From: Dacryopinax spathularia
Taxonomy: Eukaryota > Basidiomycota > Dacrymycetes > Dacrymycetales > Dacrymycetaceae
Length of the DNA stretch: 64,000 bases
Reading direction: 5' to 3'
NCBI GenBank assembly: GCA_037974965.1
Contig: JBBPFI010000014.1
Coordinates: 124,001 to 188,000 of the forward strand
The notes beneath the pieces are model-generated. The model did no database searches, was not told where the DNA came from, and saw only the letters and a list, made by a program, of their open reading frames with translations. Positions 10,254-22,575 of the stretch are shown piece by piece. Position numbers and translations under genes: made by a program. How positions within the stretch are numbered: position 1 is the first letter of the stretch; each line of letters opens with the position of its first letter.

Positions 10254-11507
10254 GGGTGTGAGAGGAGAACAGGAGTGTAGACGTCGACAGTAATATAGAC
10301 GTTGAGAGGAATGTAGAAGTTGAGTGCTGCCAAAGTACTCCGACTGCTTCACTTGTTGACGAGGGAACAGTCACGGTCAGGGCAAAGGTATCATTTTCGT
10401 TCCACTGTTCCATGGAACGCCAAGGGTTCTGTGGCTGTACAAGGCCACATGGGGACCGGCAACTACCGCTAATAGTACGGTACGTCCGTACTTTTGGCTC
10501 CGTACTTTTCGTCACAAAACCTGGATGTCGTGTCTCGCAACGCCCGCGGGGGCAATGCGCCCGCTCATCACACCGCGTTTTCCCATCGATCTCATCATTC
10601 CGCGCCTCGTTTTGCCTCCGCACAAGTCTGACACGTAAGATCGGTCCTTCCAGCCTTTACGCGGGCACGGGATTCCTCCATACCAGAGGTGCCTTCAAGT
10701 GAAGGACTTGACATCCACTAATCCGCTAAGGAAGGTTATTCTGCCAGCTTGGTATCTAGCGCGAAGCGACGACTCGGAGCCGGCATGTCCGCCGGACGGC
10801 GGACCGGGCGGAAGATCCTATCGACTTGAGGCGGGAAGCGATCAGAAGCACCAGCACGGCGCAACGCACCGCAACGGCAGATCAGCCGCGCCAGTTCCTT
10901 CTTTGTTACGAGCTTTGATGCGTGTTACCTAGCTCGTTAGAGGTAGGTTGTTCCCTGGTCGAGAATGCGTGCCCTGTTTTCGTGCAAGGAAACGCTATGG
11001 AAAGGGTCTGGTAACCTGTTCTTCTTTATATTAGCATCCGCGGAAGCGCAATCCAGGAAATCTTCAGGTTATGCTATGGAAATTGAATTCTCCTTAACCC
11101 GGGCCAAAGCGACCGTCGAGCGAGCGAGCAAAGCGAGCGAAGCGAGACGGGCGCGGCGGCCCATAGCCATATATTCTGACTGTACCTAGCTATGAACACC
11201 CTACATTCTGTATGCTACTCATGGACAAGACGATACAGAGCATCTGCTACGAGCTAGGTCCCTGCCGGCGAGCCCGGCCCCTTCCGAGTTTTGGCGAGGC
11301 AGCGGGAATGTTCGGACATGTTCGGGTTCTTGGAGGGGTGGGGTCGTATGGGCTGGCGCGCATTATGCCGCCTTTTTGCGTTTCCGCCGATTGCTGGTAC
11401 TGTAAAGATGAATAATTATAACATTTTTTGCAAATCGTCTACATTTGATATCCTTCCTTCCGATGCAACGTACGAATGTATGTACCTCCCCTCAATCCAA
11501 TTCCAGT
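10254..11507. other. Right flank of element A and spacer to the dioxygenase gene
   Basis: From 10262 to 10330 there are more signature units upstream of the KDZ start. A 12-bp palindrome GTTCCATGGAAC lies at about 10407. The decamer CCGTACTTTT occurs twice near 10484-10510 next to GTACGGTAC, a candidate element end. Beyond 10.55 kb I see no gene. A stretch near 11117-11150 is a degenerate GAGCGAGC/AAGCGAGC run of a type also found in some introns here. Confidence 0.4.
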
Positions 11508-12843
11508 CTAGATCAAGCTCTCGTTGCTCAGCTCCAGCCCCTCCCACGCCGGGATCGGCCTCTCTGCCTGAGGAGTAATACGGCACCCGTGTCGCCTTTG
11601 CCCGCTGGGGCCGAAGTCGACAACGGGCGTGTGCACGCAGATGCGGTTGTCCCAGAGGACGACGGTGTTCGGAGCCCACTTGACGCGGGCTTGGAAGTCG
11701 CCGCCCTTGGAGACATGGTCAAACAGGAAGTTGAGCAGGTTGTCTGCAAGGGGGTGTTAGCTCAAATATCTGGATAGCAATGAAGGGAGCAGGGACATAC
11801 CGGACTCCTCCTTCTTCAACCCCTCGATGCGCGTCGTGAACTGGCTGTTGACGTATAGCGCCTCCTCGCCCGTCACCGGGTGCCGGCGCACGACCGGGTG
11901 GACATGCTCCACCGGCTCGCGGCGAACCACACCGCCCCTCTTGCCGCTGCGGGAGAAGTTGGCCTGCTCGACGCCGGAGTGGACGGCCTTCAGCGTGCGG
12001 AGGAAGGAGACGAAGGTCGGGGAGAGATGGCGGAGGGAAGCGACTTGCGAGGCGTAGAGGGTGTCTCCGCCCGTGTCGGGAGAAGAGAGCAGGAAGAGCG
12101 TGGTCAGACCGGGCGGCTGGAGCTCGTAGGACACCTATGCGCGCATACAGTCAGTATGAGTGGACTAGAGAGAGCGGAACACGCACATCGGTATGCCACA
12201 CCAAGCTCGTCGTCCTGTCGCTCCTCTCATAGTTGAACGTCGCCTGCCCGTCCCTGTACACCAAGTGGATATGAGGGATGCCCTCCGGATGTCCGCTCGT
12301 CGGGTGAATATGCAACCTGCCGAAATGCCTGCCCCATTCGAGCCATGCATCCCCGCCCGCATTGATGAAGTTGCCCTGGTCGCGGAAGACAAGCACCCCA
12401 CGCCGAGCAGCGAGCAGGGCGACCTGGTCCCGCTCCTCGCTGGTCAGCTTGGTCAGGTCGATCCCGCGGACCTCTGTGCCCAGCTCCGGGGTGAGCTCGG
12501 TCACGCTTTCGGCTGATTGGAGGAAAGGAAGCGGGACGTCCGGGCTTGGGCTGACAGCGAGCGCACGCAGGCCAGGGTCGGAGTGCTCGAACGGCTCGAG
12601 TGGCAGGTAGTGCTCGTTCGGGTCGAAAGCAGGCAGGTATCGTGCGAAGGGGTAAGGCTGTTCTGGCTCTTGCGGGCCGTTCGACGCCGGCTTGGCGGGT
12701 GTGCTAGCCTGGGACGAAGTGCGTGCCTCAGCAGCACGGGCTGCAAGCACAGCTGCTGGCACTTCTGACCCAGCACCACGCAGCTTGAGGGTGGTGTACT
12801 GCGTCGGAGCGGTGTACGTCTCTGTCGCGATGGGAGGGGCCAT
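11508..12843 (-). CDS. TauD/TfdA-family alpha-ketoglutarate-dependent dioxygenase
   Basis: Model: exons 12843-12187, 12133-11801 and 11743-11508, about 408 aa. The family uses Fe(II), oxygen and 2-oxoglutarate, commonly to release sulfite from taurine or other sulfonates; the substrate here is not shown. The iron-binding HxD is WHTD at the end of exon 1. The distal His lies in RRHGCRIT near the C-terminus, with the usual following Arg for the cosubstrate carboxylate. GVLVFRDQ, SYELQPPG and GGDTLYAS are also typical of fungal TauD-like proteins. No signal peptide, so probably cytosolic. It has an extra N-terminal stretch of about 60 low-complexity residues. Intron 1 ends in a perfect 12-bp palindrome. 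Confidence 0.92.
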
Positions 12844-13385
12844 TCTTGTCTGCTGTTAATCCTCGAGAGATCGTGCAAGAGCGAAGGTGTGGTGAGCAGG
12901 TTTGCGTCCCGTGAGCAATCCGATGATATATATTGTTATGAGCGTATTAGCCAGCCGACTCGAAAAGTAGCGCCATCCGCGCCGATGGCGAAATAGGCCA
13001 TTCCCAATGGAGCAGCATAGTAGTGAGGTGAATAGTGAGCAAATGGTGGGAGGACGAGCACGCAATCTCGTTGCGGGATGACCATAACCAAACCAGCGGT
13101 CCCTGAACCGTAAGCGAAGAGCGGAGTGGCCGGCTTCTCGGCATAAGTAAGCACCGCCACTGTTTTCGGAGCCGACGGACTGCAATACCTCCGAGCCTCC
13201 ACCATCACGCCGTCTCGAATTTGTGGTCGAGCTCAATTTGGTCACTGTCCAAGACCGTGGTGTTTTGCCTTGCTCCAACGGTATACCACTGTCAGACATT
13301 CGACATGGGGCCGGAGTACATCTTCCTGTGACCCGACGGACTGAGCTGTACTCTGTACATCTGTGAACCGGCTCCTGAAACCAGC

Positions 13386-14590
13386 ATGGGACTCTTCTGT
13401 CTCCCACGCAATATCTGCATTAATCAAGGCGATCAGCATTCAATCGACGGACAACTGGTACTCAAACCAGCACACGGCGCTCCAAGGCGTTCGGGTATGC
13501 TGAGAACGATGTTACTTACGAGAAAGCGTGCCAAGACTCTATCCGAGACTTGGGATGAGTCCGTCCGCATAGCTACCTGGTTCAACATCCCCCTTTCCAA
13601 GCTTCCTCACTCTTTACCTCGGAGCTCGAACACAAGGCAATGGATCCTTGAAGATCTCACGAAAGCACGCCCTCCAGAGGGCGAATCGCGGCCCACACGC
13701 ACTAAAGCAAGCCCAAGCATGTCCGGGGACAACCTGGTGCCTTGTCGGGAAGGAGCAACATTCCAGCTGCTGTACCACCCAACCCAAAGCACTTCCACCA
13801 TTCCTCTCACCGTCATCGTACTAGAAGTCTTTCTCCCATTCACGAAAAGCCAAGTCCTGCTCCTCGATCCTATCCCGCCTCTCGGAGCCGACCTTGACCT
13901 TCCGCAGCCGGTGATCCTGAAGATGTACGACCGTCCCTATACGGACGATCGGGAGCAGCAGCAGCAGCCCTGGAACGCCGATCGCGAACGGAATGCGATA
14001 GATCGCTGGCGAGCTGTAGAGGCTGGTGAAGTGATGGACGACGCCGCTCGCTTGGCGAACGCCGGGTTTGAGGATTACGACGAAGGCATGTGGAAGGAAG
14101 ACTTCGAGCAGATGGCAGAGGAATGTTTGTCTGCTGAAAAAAGGCCTATTGCCGACTCCGGGACTTGCAAGGCTCGGCCCTGGAGAGGTACTTCGGAAGC
14201 GTCAGCATGCGGTTCTCTGTTCACGGAGTGAGCGAGAAACATCAGTGCGTACACGGGGCGATACTGTCCTACTTCGCTGGAGGTGTCACGCTCCATCGAC
14301 TTCCAGATCCGGAGATGGTGAGGCGTCACAGGCCGGCTATCGCGCAGCCTTTTTCTGTCGTGGAAGCGATGCATTCCCTCGATGTCGTACATATGGACAG
14401 CCGGCGGGGCAATATCATGCTCCTCCAACCCTCGGGCTCCGATCCTGCTCCTCTCCTAGTGCTACTCGAAAGTCCGGCAACATTTGGGTCTTTGCAAGTC
14501 CTCAGACGCCTCACCTGCGGTATGGACCACAAGCTGGCATGCTGGGTATCCTGGGCCGCACCGTCAAGCGAGCACGTACTAGGCTGAATA
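13386..14590 (+). pseudogene. Fungal orphan kinase-like gene, frameshifted
   Basis: Two open frames join into one kinase-like protein. The first (to about 14135) contains PVILKMYDRPYTDD and NADRERNAIDRW, matching the ATP-lysine/Glu region of fungal 'protein kinase-like' families. At the run of six A near 14134-14139 the frame changes. The next frame reads AYCRLRDLQGSALERYFGS, then GGVTLHRLPDPEM and VHMDSRRGNIMLL, the catalytic-loop pattern HxDxxxxN. A further shift follows near 14470, where the DFG region should be (SGNIWVF in another frame). It is host-type and single-copy here. Two breaks make a pseudogene more likely than an assembly slip, but the first lies in a homopolymer. Confidence 0.6.
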
Positions 14591-16250
14591 CTATGCTGTA
14601 TGCGAGGACAATTCCTGCATTCTTTCCCTCATGGAAAAGGTCGACCTTGTGCGTAGTACCTGGTTTCTGTAGATCCGGGGAGGGACACACTGGATGCCGC
14701 TTGTGTGTTCCATCGACTGACCGGGACACGGTCGTGCTGAACAAGCCACGACGCCCTTCTGCAAGAGGGACGGCATGTCGATTTCCCAAAAAGCGCGAGC
14801 ACCATAAGATGGAGGCGGAGATCGAGACGTCGTACGAGTGTCGAAACACGCGATGGCAGCATTTGTGGACTTCCGGACCTGCTTCTCCTCCTCGAAGTTC
14901 ACCGCGGTACATGAAACCCCGAGGCATGTTCCGTAGACCTCGTCGAGCAAAGATTCTGGAGTAGCAGGCAGGAGTCAACGACAAGATGGACCACACGGTA
15001 TGTCGATAAGGAAGGCCGCAAGAGTCACGAGTTCTCCGCTGTTGCATGTCAAGACAGCGATCGCCGTCCTGTACAACAAGCAGACAGAAGTCGATGTTCG
15101 GGAGAGACCAGCACAAAGAGCACGCGGGTTGCTTCAATGTTGATGGTCGCGAACCGGAATATCATCACGTGTTATTGCAGGATGATAAGCGCGCACACGC
15201 GGAGACCATATTCATTGGCGCCCGAGCACGTTATGCCAGCGGTCACGTCATCGTCTTGTCCCCTATAACTCGCGTGGATGGCTAGACCGTATTGTGTCTA
15301 ATGAGGCCAGATATCAACCCTTTGCATGGTTGGAACGTTCTAGCCTCGTATAGCGCATGATCCCTTGGGTAGGGAGATTAGGGGTAACTCGGCGGATCTA
15401 AGTGCTGTGAGCGGGATACAGCGTGATCCCCGCGGTCACTGGCTGGCGAGCATACTGCACTTCACCGAGATCAACACCGGATTCTAGGCAGGTATCCAGC
15501 AAGCTGTATGTTGACGCTGGAGGCGATTGTCGGAGCTGACCTTCTGTCGCCAGGGATCACGATGATCCGACGCGTCGTACCCGGCGGAGGCATGCTTCGC
15601 GAAGCTGGCGAACCACGTCGTCCTATCCTCTATCCGCGTCACTGCCTGAACCGTACTCGTTGTCGACGACCATGACCGCATGTATGCTCCGCCTCATGCT
15701 AATCGTTTCGGGTGTACCTGCCAACACTTGCCTGGAATTACTATGCCACAACGGACTACCATCGCCGAGCTCTCTACCGTCTAACCGCTCTGTACTGGCA
15801 TTGTCGTTGACGTGAAGCATGCGGACTGGCTGTCTTCGAAAGATGCTGGAGGTTTCCGCTTAACTTGACCATCTGGATATCTGTGCTTCTTTCAATTGCG
15901 CCTCGCTGTTATCACAGATCTCCATGCGCCTGAAAATGCCTCAAAGCGCGGTGCTCCACCTTCTACGATCGTGGAGAACCTTACGAAACTGGATCGTGTG
16001 CGCTGAATAAGGATCAGCCTTCTCTGCTCTACAACGCTCCACACTGTCGGTATCATCCGCCTCGGGTAGAAGGCTCATACTGGCAAGAATATCATCGAAT
16101 GGACAATGCCAAGGACCATTCGGACACAAGAGCAGCCACCTGGACACAACGGCAGCATACATGTCTGGGGATCGACAGCATGTGTCGCCGTCGGACGTTC
16201 TATCGCTTGTTCCAGAAACATAGCACCAGTATGTCAACCGCTCTGAAGCG
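14591..16250. other. Gene-poor spacer upstream of the aspartic protease
   Basis: I found no convincing gene, RNA or repeat. The open frames on both strands have no family resemblance and no coherent splice signals. Confidence 0.4.
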
Positions 16251-16257
16251 TATATAA
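16251..16257 (+). promoter_or_regulatory. TATA box of aspartic protease 1
   Basis: TATATAA, 85 bp before the start codon at 16342. The CPL1-like genes a and b have similar boxes at 75-90 bp. Confidence 0.6.
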
Positions 16258-16341
16258 CCCGCTGCTTCAAGTCGACTGGATCTGCAGGGAACCAGCTCCG
16301 ACCTCGCCGCAAAACCTAGTTCTGCCTTTGTCTAAGCAAAC

Positions 16342-18050
16342 ATGCTGACCTCTGTCCCGCTCGTCGTTTTGGCGTCGCTTGCCCTTGTATCCGCCTCCCC
16401 CATCGAGGTCGCGCGCGATGCTGGCTTGTCGATCGACATCCAGAAGCGCAACAACCTCATTCGTGAGAACGGAGCTGTGAACCTGGACGCGCTCCGTGCG
16501 CAGAAGGCAAAGGTCCAGAAGTGCGTCCTCAATTGGCCTAAGTGTTCTGTCGTCTGACTTATGTTGTTCTCTTAAAGCAAGTATGCCCGGACCCTGAAGC
16601 AGTACGAGGCGAACACTGGCAAAGCGCACAAGCTTGCGGCGGCGTTCTTTGCGAACCAGCCCGATCTTGAGGCGCGTGCGACGACCTCAGATGCGCTCAC
16701 GGACGATGAGGACGACGACTGGTACGGGAACGTCAAGGTTGGCACCCCCGCCAAGACGTACACAGTCGACGTAAGTCTATATGCGGCATGACCGTGTTGT
16801 GAGCTCATGAGCGGCAGTTCGATACGGGCTCCAGCGACTTCTTCCTTCCCTCGTCTTCGTGCCGGAACTGCGGAAGCCACAACACGTACAACCCGTCGTC
16901 TTCCTCCACTTCGCACTCGCTCGGCAAACGGTTTAGCTTGTCGTACGGAGATGGTTCAACGACTTCGTACGCGCATATATGCATACTGTCCAGACGTCGG
17001 TGGAGCTGATCGATTCTATAGTGGGACGCTGTACACTGACACGGTGGCCATTGGCAGTCTGACGGTCAGCGGCCAGACCCTGGGTTCAGCCACATCCTAC
17101 TCGACGTCCTTCGTCGAAGGCGTAGAAGACGGACTGATGGGTACGGACGCCCTCCCGGTCTGCTAGCCAACATCGGCTGACATTTTCTCCGCAGGTCTCG
17201 GTTGGCCCTCCCTCTCCGCCTACCCAGCCACGCCCTTCATCTTCAACCTCTACGACCAAGGCTCCCTCTCCTCCGGCGCCTTCTCCTTCAAGCTCGCCGA
17301 ATCCGGCTCGAGCCTGTACATCGGCGGGGCGGACTCGAGCCTCTATACGGGCAGTTTCTCGTATACGCCCGTGACGGACGAAGGGTACTGGGAGGTCACG
17401 ACCCAGGCGCTTAAGATTGGGAGCACGACTGTGGCTAGTAACCAGGACTCGATTGTCGATTCGGGCACTACGCTGCTCTATGTTGACTCTTCTACGTGCG
17501 TACCATTCCTTCACTTCCCTCATCCCCCCTTCCATTCCTCCCGTCCATTCCTTCCTGGACCCGGCCGCTGACTTGCATATAGCGCCCGCTCCCTCTACTC
17601 CCATATCTCAGGCGCGAGGGAAGACAACAGCCTCGGCGACGGGATCTACACCCTTCCCTGCAACAGCGTCCCCTCGAACGTAGCGGTCGTTTTCGGCGGT
17701 AAGACAGTGACGATCTCGTCCTCCGTCCTGAACTTTGGGCCTGTCGAGGAGGGGTCTAGTACTGTACGTCCTTTTCCTCTCTCTTCTCTGCCTTTCCTCT
17801 TGCTCTTCCTTCCTCTTTCTCCTCCTTCCTCTCACTTTCTATCCTTCCCCTGCCTCCTCCCTTATCTTCATCTGTTTCTCCCTCCCTATAGCTCGCCAAG
17901 AAAATGAAGTACTAACGAACCCGACAGTGCGTAGGCGGCATCGCAGCAGGCGACTTCGGGTTCTGGATCCTCGGCGACGTCTTCATGCGGAATGTATATA
18001 CGCAGTTTGACATGGCGAATGCGAGGGTCGGGGTGGCCACTCTGGCTTGA
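16342..18050 (+). CDS. Secreted pepsin-like aspartic protease (A1 family), paralog 1
   Basis: Seven exons: 16342-16520, 16578-16770, 16818-16966, 17022-17140, 17195-17495, 17583-17763 and 17928-18050. A signal peptide (PLVVLASLALVSASP) is followed by a propeptide of about 80 residues. Both catalytic Asp motifs are present: FDTGSS early in the mature part and VDSGTT in the second lobe. The flap region reads SLSYGDGST. Cys residues CRNC and C...CVGG fit the usual disulfides. The C-terminus (GDVFMRNVYTQFD, RVGVATL) is complete. It should cleave proteins outside the cell or in the vacuole. A close paralog lies at 55159-56713 with the same exon pattern. Intron 3 contains GCGCATATATGC. Confidence 0.95.
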
Positions 18051-19825
18051 GGGGCGGGCGCAAAGCTGCTGCTCTGGTTCTCTGCTCGGCAAGAGGGAGA
18101 GGTGGGGCGGTTGGGAAGGGAACGAACTGGGATGAAAACAGAAATGACTCGAAATGACTCGGTGTTGTATTCTTTATCTAAGGAAAAATCAAGCGCGCAA
18201 AGCGAAAGTTACAACCTCCAACCAATACGACCCGGTCCCCCGCGCAGACCTGTTCTCTCTTGACCAGATTCATCGGCGCCCCGGGGTAGAGGGCGGGGGG
18301 GGGGAGGAGAACACAGCTCTGCTTGACTCTGTAGAGCCAAAGCTCAGCGGTATGTAGTCTGCAGATGGTGCACAGCACCAAGAGGCAACAGCTTCGGACG
18401 GAGTGGATGAACTGCTGTTAATGCCACACAATCCCCAAGCGGCCCTTCCGCTGAAAGGTCGAAAGCATGAGTCAACGCCGATCCTATTTCCAGACAAGAG
18501 AAAGTCTCAAACGGCCTTCCGCTCGAAATTCCGCTCGAAGTTCGTTCCATTAGAAGCCCATGAGTCAAGGAAGGAAGATTCTATTTTTGGACGGTAACTA
18601 GGGGTGCGTTAAGGGTAACTAGGTGCCGTTGATTTTGACATTTTGCGCTTTTTCAGGTGATGATGGGGTTATGTAAGGGGGATGGGATCATGAGAGATGA
18701 AGTGATTAAGCTGATGATTATTGGAAGGATGGGGAGTACGGTGTAAGTAGTCAGGTCGATGTGATATCATATCATATCACACTTCAGCACAGTACCAGTC
18801 CAGTCCACTCCCCTTAGTAAGTACGCCAAAAGGCAGAGAGAGCTCGTCATCCCCATCAATCAACAAACAACAAAGCCCGCACTCCATCACCAAGGCCCAA
18901 AAATAGCACTCCCCCTTCCTCTCCCTCTTCCTTCCTTCTACGCTGGCGCGCACATGCTTCTGCCGACTCTGCCTGCCGCGCCCACCTCTGAGCTGGCACC
19001 TTAAACTGGCAAGTTCAAGTCGGATAGGCTGCAAGGGTAAGCGTGAAGATGTATTTGGGTTGATCATTTCTAGAGAGATAAGATCCATTTCACGCTCCCT
19101 TTCCCCAGACAACTGCAAGCAGGCAGGTGATTGTTGTCTGTAACAAAATACATACCTTGCTCGCCATGGTCGCAACGCGACGCGCCCCGAGCTACCGCAC
19201 GCAGCCGTACGTCACCCTCCAATCCGCCTCCGTATGCGGTGCGTTCCCCTTCTTCTTTGAACGCTGCCGAATTGCGTGCCGTGCCGGTGAGCTCTTCCAT
19301 CCGCAATCAGGGGTCTATTTTGGGGCCGTCCTTCCCTCGTTCGGCGGGTCGGTCATGTAAAGCGAGAGAGGCCGGGGCTGCCGACCACCGCGATATACGC
19401 GCCGCGCCGGTCGTTTTGGTCTGTGGTTGTTTTTAGCCGCGACTGCCCTCCCCCCTTCCCATACGCCAAAGTCAAAGTCAAAGGCAGAAGGCCCCGTCTG
19501 CGTCGGGCCAACCTGAATCCACCTCGGCGCGTGGTCGTTTTCGTTGCGAGCGAGTCGGTTGGATCTCATCCTCTCTCTCTCTCTCTTTCCTCCTCCTTCA
19601 TCTTCGTCCATCCATCTACTTTCTCCTGTAGACCGACCACCGCCGTTGTTGTCTGTCGGGTAGTTGTGAGGACAAGATAAGCTTGATTCCAACGTCGTTC
19701 TAAGTATCGGCAACGCGTTCCCTACCCTCCTTTCCGCTACCTTCAGCTGTACATCCACACCACCCTCATCCTCAACCACACGCATCCAACCCATCCGACC
19801 AGGACAAAGGAACAGGCAAGACAAG
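18051..19825. other. Long intergenic region and 5' leader of the chitin deacetylase gene
   Basis: No gene supported. A run of G lies near 18296-18305. A small repeat of ATATC near 18760-18778 is present. 19560-19640 is rich in CT, typical of basidiomycete promoters. A short ATG-led frame at 19166 (MVATRRAPSYRT, with a GTGCGT donor after it) could be an upstream exon, but I cannot connect it. Confidence 0.4.
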
Positions 19826-21664
19826 ATGCTCGCCCTCTCCCTCCTCCTCCTCCCGCTCGCCGCCTCCGCCAGGCTGCAGCCCCAGCAGCGTCAAGCCTCC
19901 TCCTCTTCCTCCGCGCCCGCCGCCTCCGGGTCTTCACCGAGCACCACTGCTCCCCCCGCCGCTGCGACCACCCCGGCGGACACTATTACTCCGACGCTGT
20001 TGAGTACGAACCCGACCGCGGAGCCGTTGAGCAATATCATCGCTACGCCGAGCAGCGATACGACTTATGCGGTGTTTACGAGCTATGCGCCGGGCGCGAC
20101 GCCGCCTATTAGCGGGGCGCCGCCTTTGCCTACCGGTGCGTTCCCTTCCCGCTCCTAACTGCCTCCCGATCCCGAGTCCGCGTGCTCGCCGATAGGATAG
20201 GACAGGAGAGAGGCAGCAGCAGGAGTTATCGTCGTAGTAGCTGGTGCTGACCTCGCGCGTAGGCAATATCATCCCCTCCGACTGGCCCCAGCTGGACGTC
20301 GTCCCCCCCACCAACACCCCCCAAGTCCAACAATGGCTCACCGAGCTCAACAACTACCAGATCCCCAACTTGACCGTGACCGTCCCCGGCGGCTGCCCCA
20401 CAAACCCCGACATCATCGGCGACACCTCCCGCTGCTGGTGGACCTGCGGCGAATGCACCCGCTCGACGGACATAACCACTTGTCCGGATAAGATGACCTG
20501 GGGCCTGTCGTACGACGATGGTCCCAGCCCTTACACGCCCGCGCTGCTGAATTATCTGGAGAGCGTGGATCTGAAGAGCACGTTCTTTATTGTGGGCAGT
20601 AGGGCGATTTCGAGGCCGCAGATTTTGCAGGATGAGTATATGCGCGGACACCAGATTTGTGTGCATACGTGGAGCCATCCGTATTTGACGACGCTCACGA
20701 CGGAGCAGGTGAGTCGCGTTTCTTTGCTTCTGTCTTCCTCCTTCTCCTCTTCCCCCCTTCTGCTCCCATCGCCCTCCTCCTTGGCGTGCATCCTCTCTGT
20801 ATCGTTGTCTTTCGTCTTTCCCTCTTCTGCCTTCTTTCCGTCTCTCGCTATCGCTCGCTCGGATCCAGCTGCTCACGCTCGTTTCGCTCGCGCTCGCAGA
20901 TCGTCGCCGAACTCGGCTGGACACGCGAAGCGATGCGTCAAATCCTCGGCGTCTCGCCCAACTGCATGCGCCCGCCCTACGGCGACATCGACGACCGCGT
21001 CCGCGCGATCAGCATGGCAATGGGGATGACGCCGATCATCTGGACCTCCTATCAGGGCTCGGATTTCGACACGAACGACTGGCATATCCCTGGAGGGCTT
21101 GTGAGCGCTAATGACGTGTTGGGCACGTTCGATCAGGTGCTTTTTCAGGATGCGCCGAGCTTGAATTCGGGGTTTATCGTGTTGGAACATGATCTGTATC
21201 AGCAGACGGTCGACCTTGGTGAGTCCTGCTCCATCAACCATTCTTCTCAAACTTGCTCCCCTTCTCCCTTCTCTCCCCCTCTGTGTCTGTGTCAGTACAG
21301 GAACCCGTGCTAACCCCTGCCCGCAGCGGTCGGCTACGTACTCCCCAACGCCCTCGCCTCCGGAAAATTCCAAATGATGCCCATCATCGAATGTCTCCAC
21401 AAGCCGCTCGCCGACTCGTACGTCGAGACGAACAACAACCAGACCAACCCCCCAGGAGCGGGGGCGACGACGCTGCCAGCAACGGCGAGCGGGGCGACGT
21501 TGATTAGTACTTCTCAGGGGGCGGGGGCGACGGGGAGTGCGAGTGCTGGGAGTGGGGGGAGCGGAGGGAGTAAGAGCGCCGCGAGCAGGGAGGCGGGAGT
21601 GGGGCTGGGGTGGATGGTCCTGCTGGGCGCAGTGGTCGGGGCGGCGGGGCTGGCACTGCTGTAA
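19826..21664 (+). CDS. CDA: GPI-anchored chitin deacetylase (polysaccharide deacetylase, CE4)
   Basis: The enzyme removes acetyl groups from cell-wall chitin to give chitosan, using a divalent metal. Four or five exons begin at ATG 19826. A signal peptide is followed by a Ser/Thr/Pro/Ala-rich stalk. The NodB-type domain shows SYDDGPSPYT (motif 1, catalytic and metal Asp), HTWSHP (motif 2, metal His), RPPYGDIDDRV (motif 3), a WTSYQGSDFDTNDW segment and VLEHDL (motif 5). The C-terminus is a Ser/Gly-rich linker plus a hydrophobic tail (GLGWMVLLGAVVGAAG), a GPI-anchor signal. It acts at the outer plasma membrane or wall, in line with neighbouring secreted products. Introns lie at about 20139-20262, 20708-20899 and 21218-21326. 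Confidence 0.95.
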
Positions 21665-21769
21665 ACGCACAGCAGGGGCTTATATATGCGCCCTGCAGTG
21701 GCCGGAATGGGCTGCTGGCAAGGGTTGTACCACTCTCTGAGCTGGAAATACAGTGGATGCGGTGGATGC

Positions 21770-21790
21770 GGGGGGGGGGGGGGGGGGGGG
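21770..21790 (+). repeat. Uninterrupted 21-nt poly-G tract
   Basis: Twenty-one consecutive G about 105 bp after the chitin deacetylase stop codon, on its sense strand. It could fold as a G-quadruplex in the 3' UTR or DNA. Its length is uncertain, as homopolymers are error-prone. Confidence 0.9.
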
Positions 21791-22486
21791 TGACGTGTTG
21801 ATGGTCAAATCGGTAAAGGTGGGGGAATGGAATATGGACCGGACGATCATTTCAGGCTCTTCTTATTTTGCCTCTTCTTTCACTCATCTTCTTGCTCCTT
21901 TCCTCCCCTTACTCCCTTATTTCTTTCCTTCTTTCTTTTCCTGCACCTTCTTCTTCTTCTTCTTTCTCGTCTTCTTTCGAGGACGTATGTACGTACGTTC
22001 CGGTTTGTTCTGCGCGGCAGGGTCGAGCCAACTTCGTCCTACCCACAAATAGGCGTGCGCATGCGCTACGCGGTTTTATTTTCTTAGTTCGTATGATCTG
22101 TTAGCCTACAATGAATGCACACGCTGCAGCGACTTCTTCTTACTCCTCCGACTCCGACTCTTCGACGCCGGTTCGACCTACGTCAGAACCTCAACTTGAC
22201 ATTGGCGGGAAAGAGCGAGGTCTCGCGGTTCCTATCCCGCATACAACCCACCCCACACCGGACAAGCTCTCGACTCACTCTCAAGTCAAAAGGGTCCCGG
22301 GTCTCGGTCTCCGTTCGAATCGGCGGCGGCACTACTACTCCTGACGACTGCGAGACTCGCCGCAAACCATTCCGTAACGCCTACCCGTAAGGGTCAAGAT
22401 GGGCAGAAAGGTCGGATAGAAATCTAGGGAGATGTCTTTCTATGCCGACTGCCGACCGCGATGAGGGCTTCGGCTGCGGACCGCCT
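21791..22486. other. Intergenic region between chitin deacetylase and CPL1-like a
   Basis: Pyrimidine-rich stretch at 21870-21970 (mostly CTT), otherwise no structure. The frames at 22111-22390 have no family resemblance. Confidence 0.4.
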
Positions 22487-22493
22487 TATAAAG
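22487..22493 (+). promoter_or_regulatory. TATA box of CPL1-like gene a
   Basis: TATAAAG, 89 bp before the start at 22576. Confidence 0.6.
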
Positions 22494-22575
22494 GGCCAGA
22501 GTCAGAACGTGCTGAGCTGCCCTACGTACCTGCTTGACTCTTGTAGTACGGTGTACTTTGGGGCTGTCGGTCAAG

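Larger units (their letters stand above)
1..10520. mobile_element. KDZ-class DNA transposon complex (element A), left part cut by the window
   Basis: This stretch holds a plus-strand zinc-cluster gene, a decayed copy of it, and two convergent minus-strand genes, one encoding a CxC5/CxC6 KDZ protein. All share one dispersed 18-bp signature (type CTCRCCTTCTACAYTNCT, either strand), which ties them to one transposon family. Two blocks of degenerate short repeats (about 2420-2740 and 5100-5430) follow the two copies of the plus-strand gene and look like subterminal repeats. KDZ elements are known as DNA transposons expanded in basidiomycetes. I could not fix terminal inverted repeats or a target duplication. 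The right edge is inferred from loss of the signature after about 10.33 kb. It may be one element with an internal duplication or two nested copies. Confidence 0.7.

Noticed and set aside
14511-16312. Several 100-200 aa minus-strand frames
   Set aside because: No family resemblance; the only real signal in the first part is the plus-strand kinase-like pseudogene.
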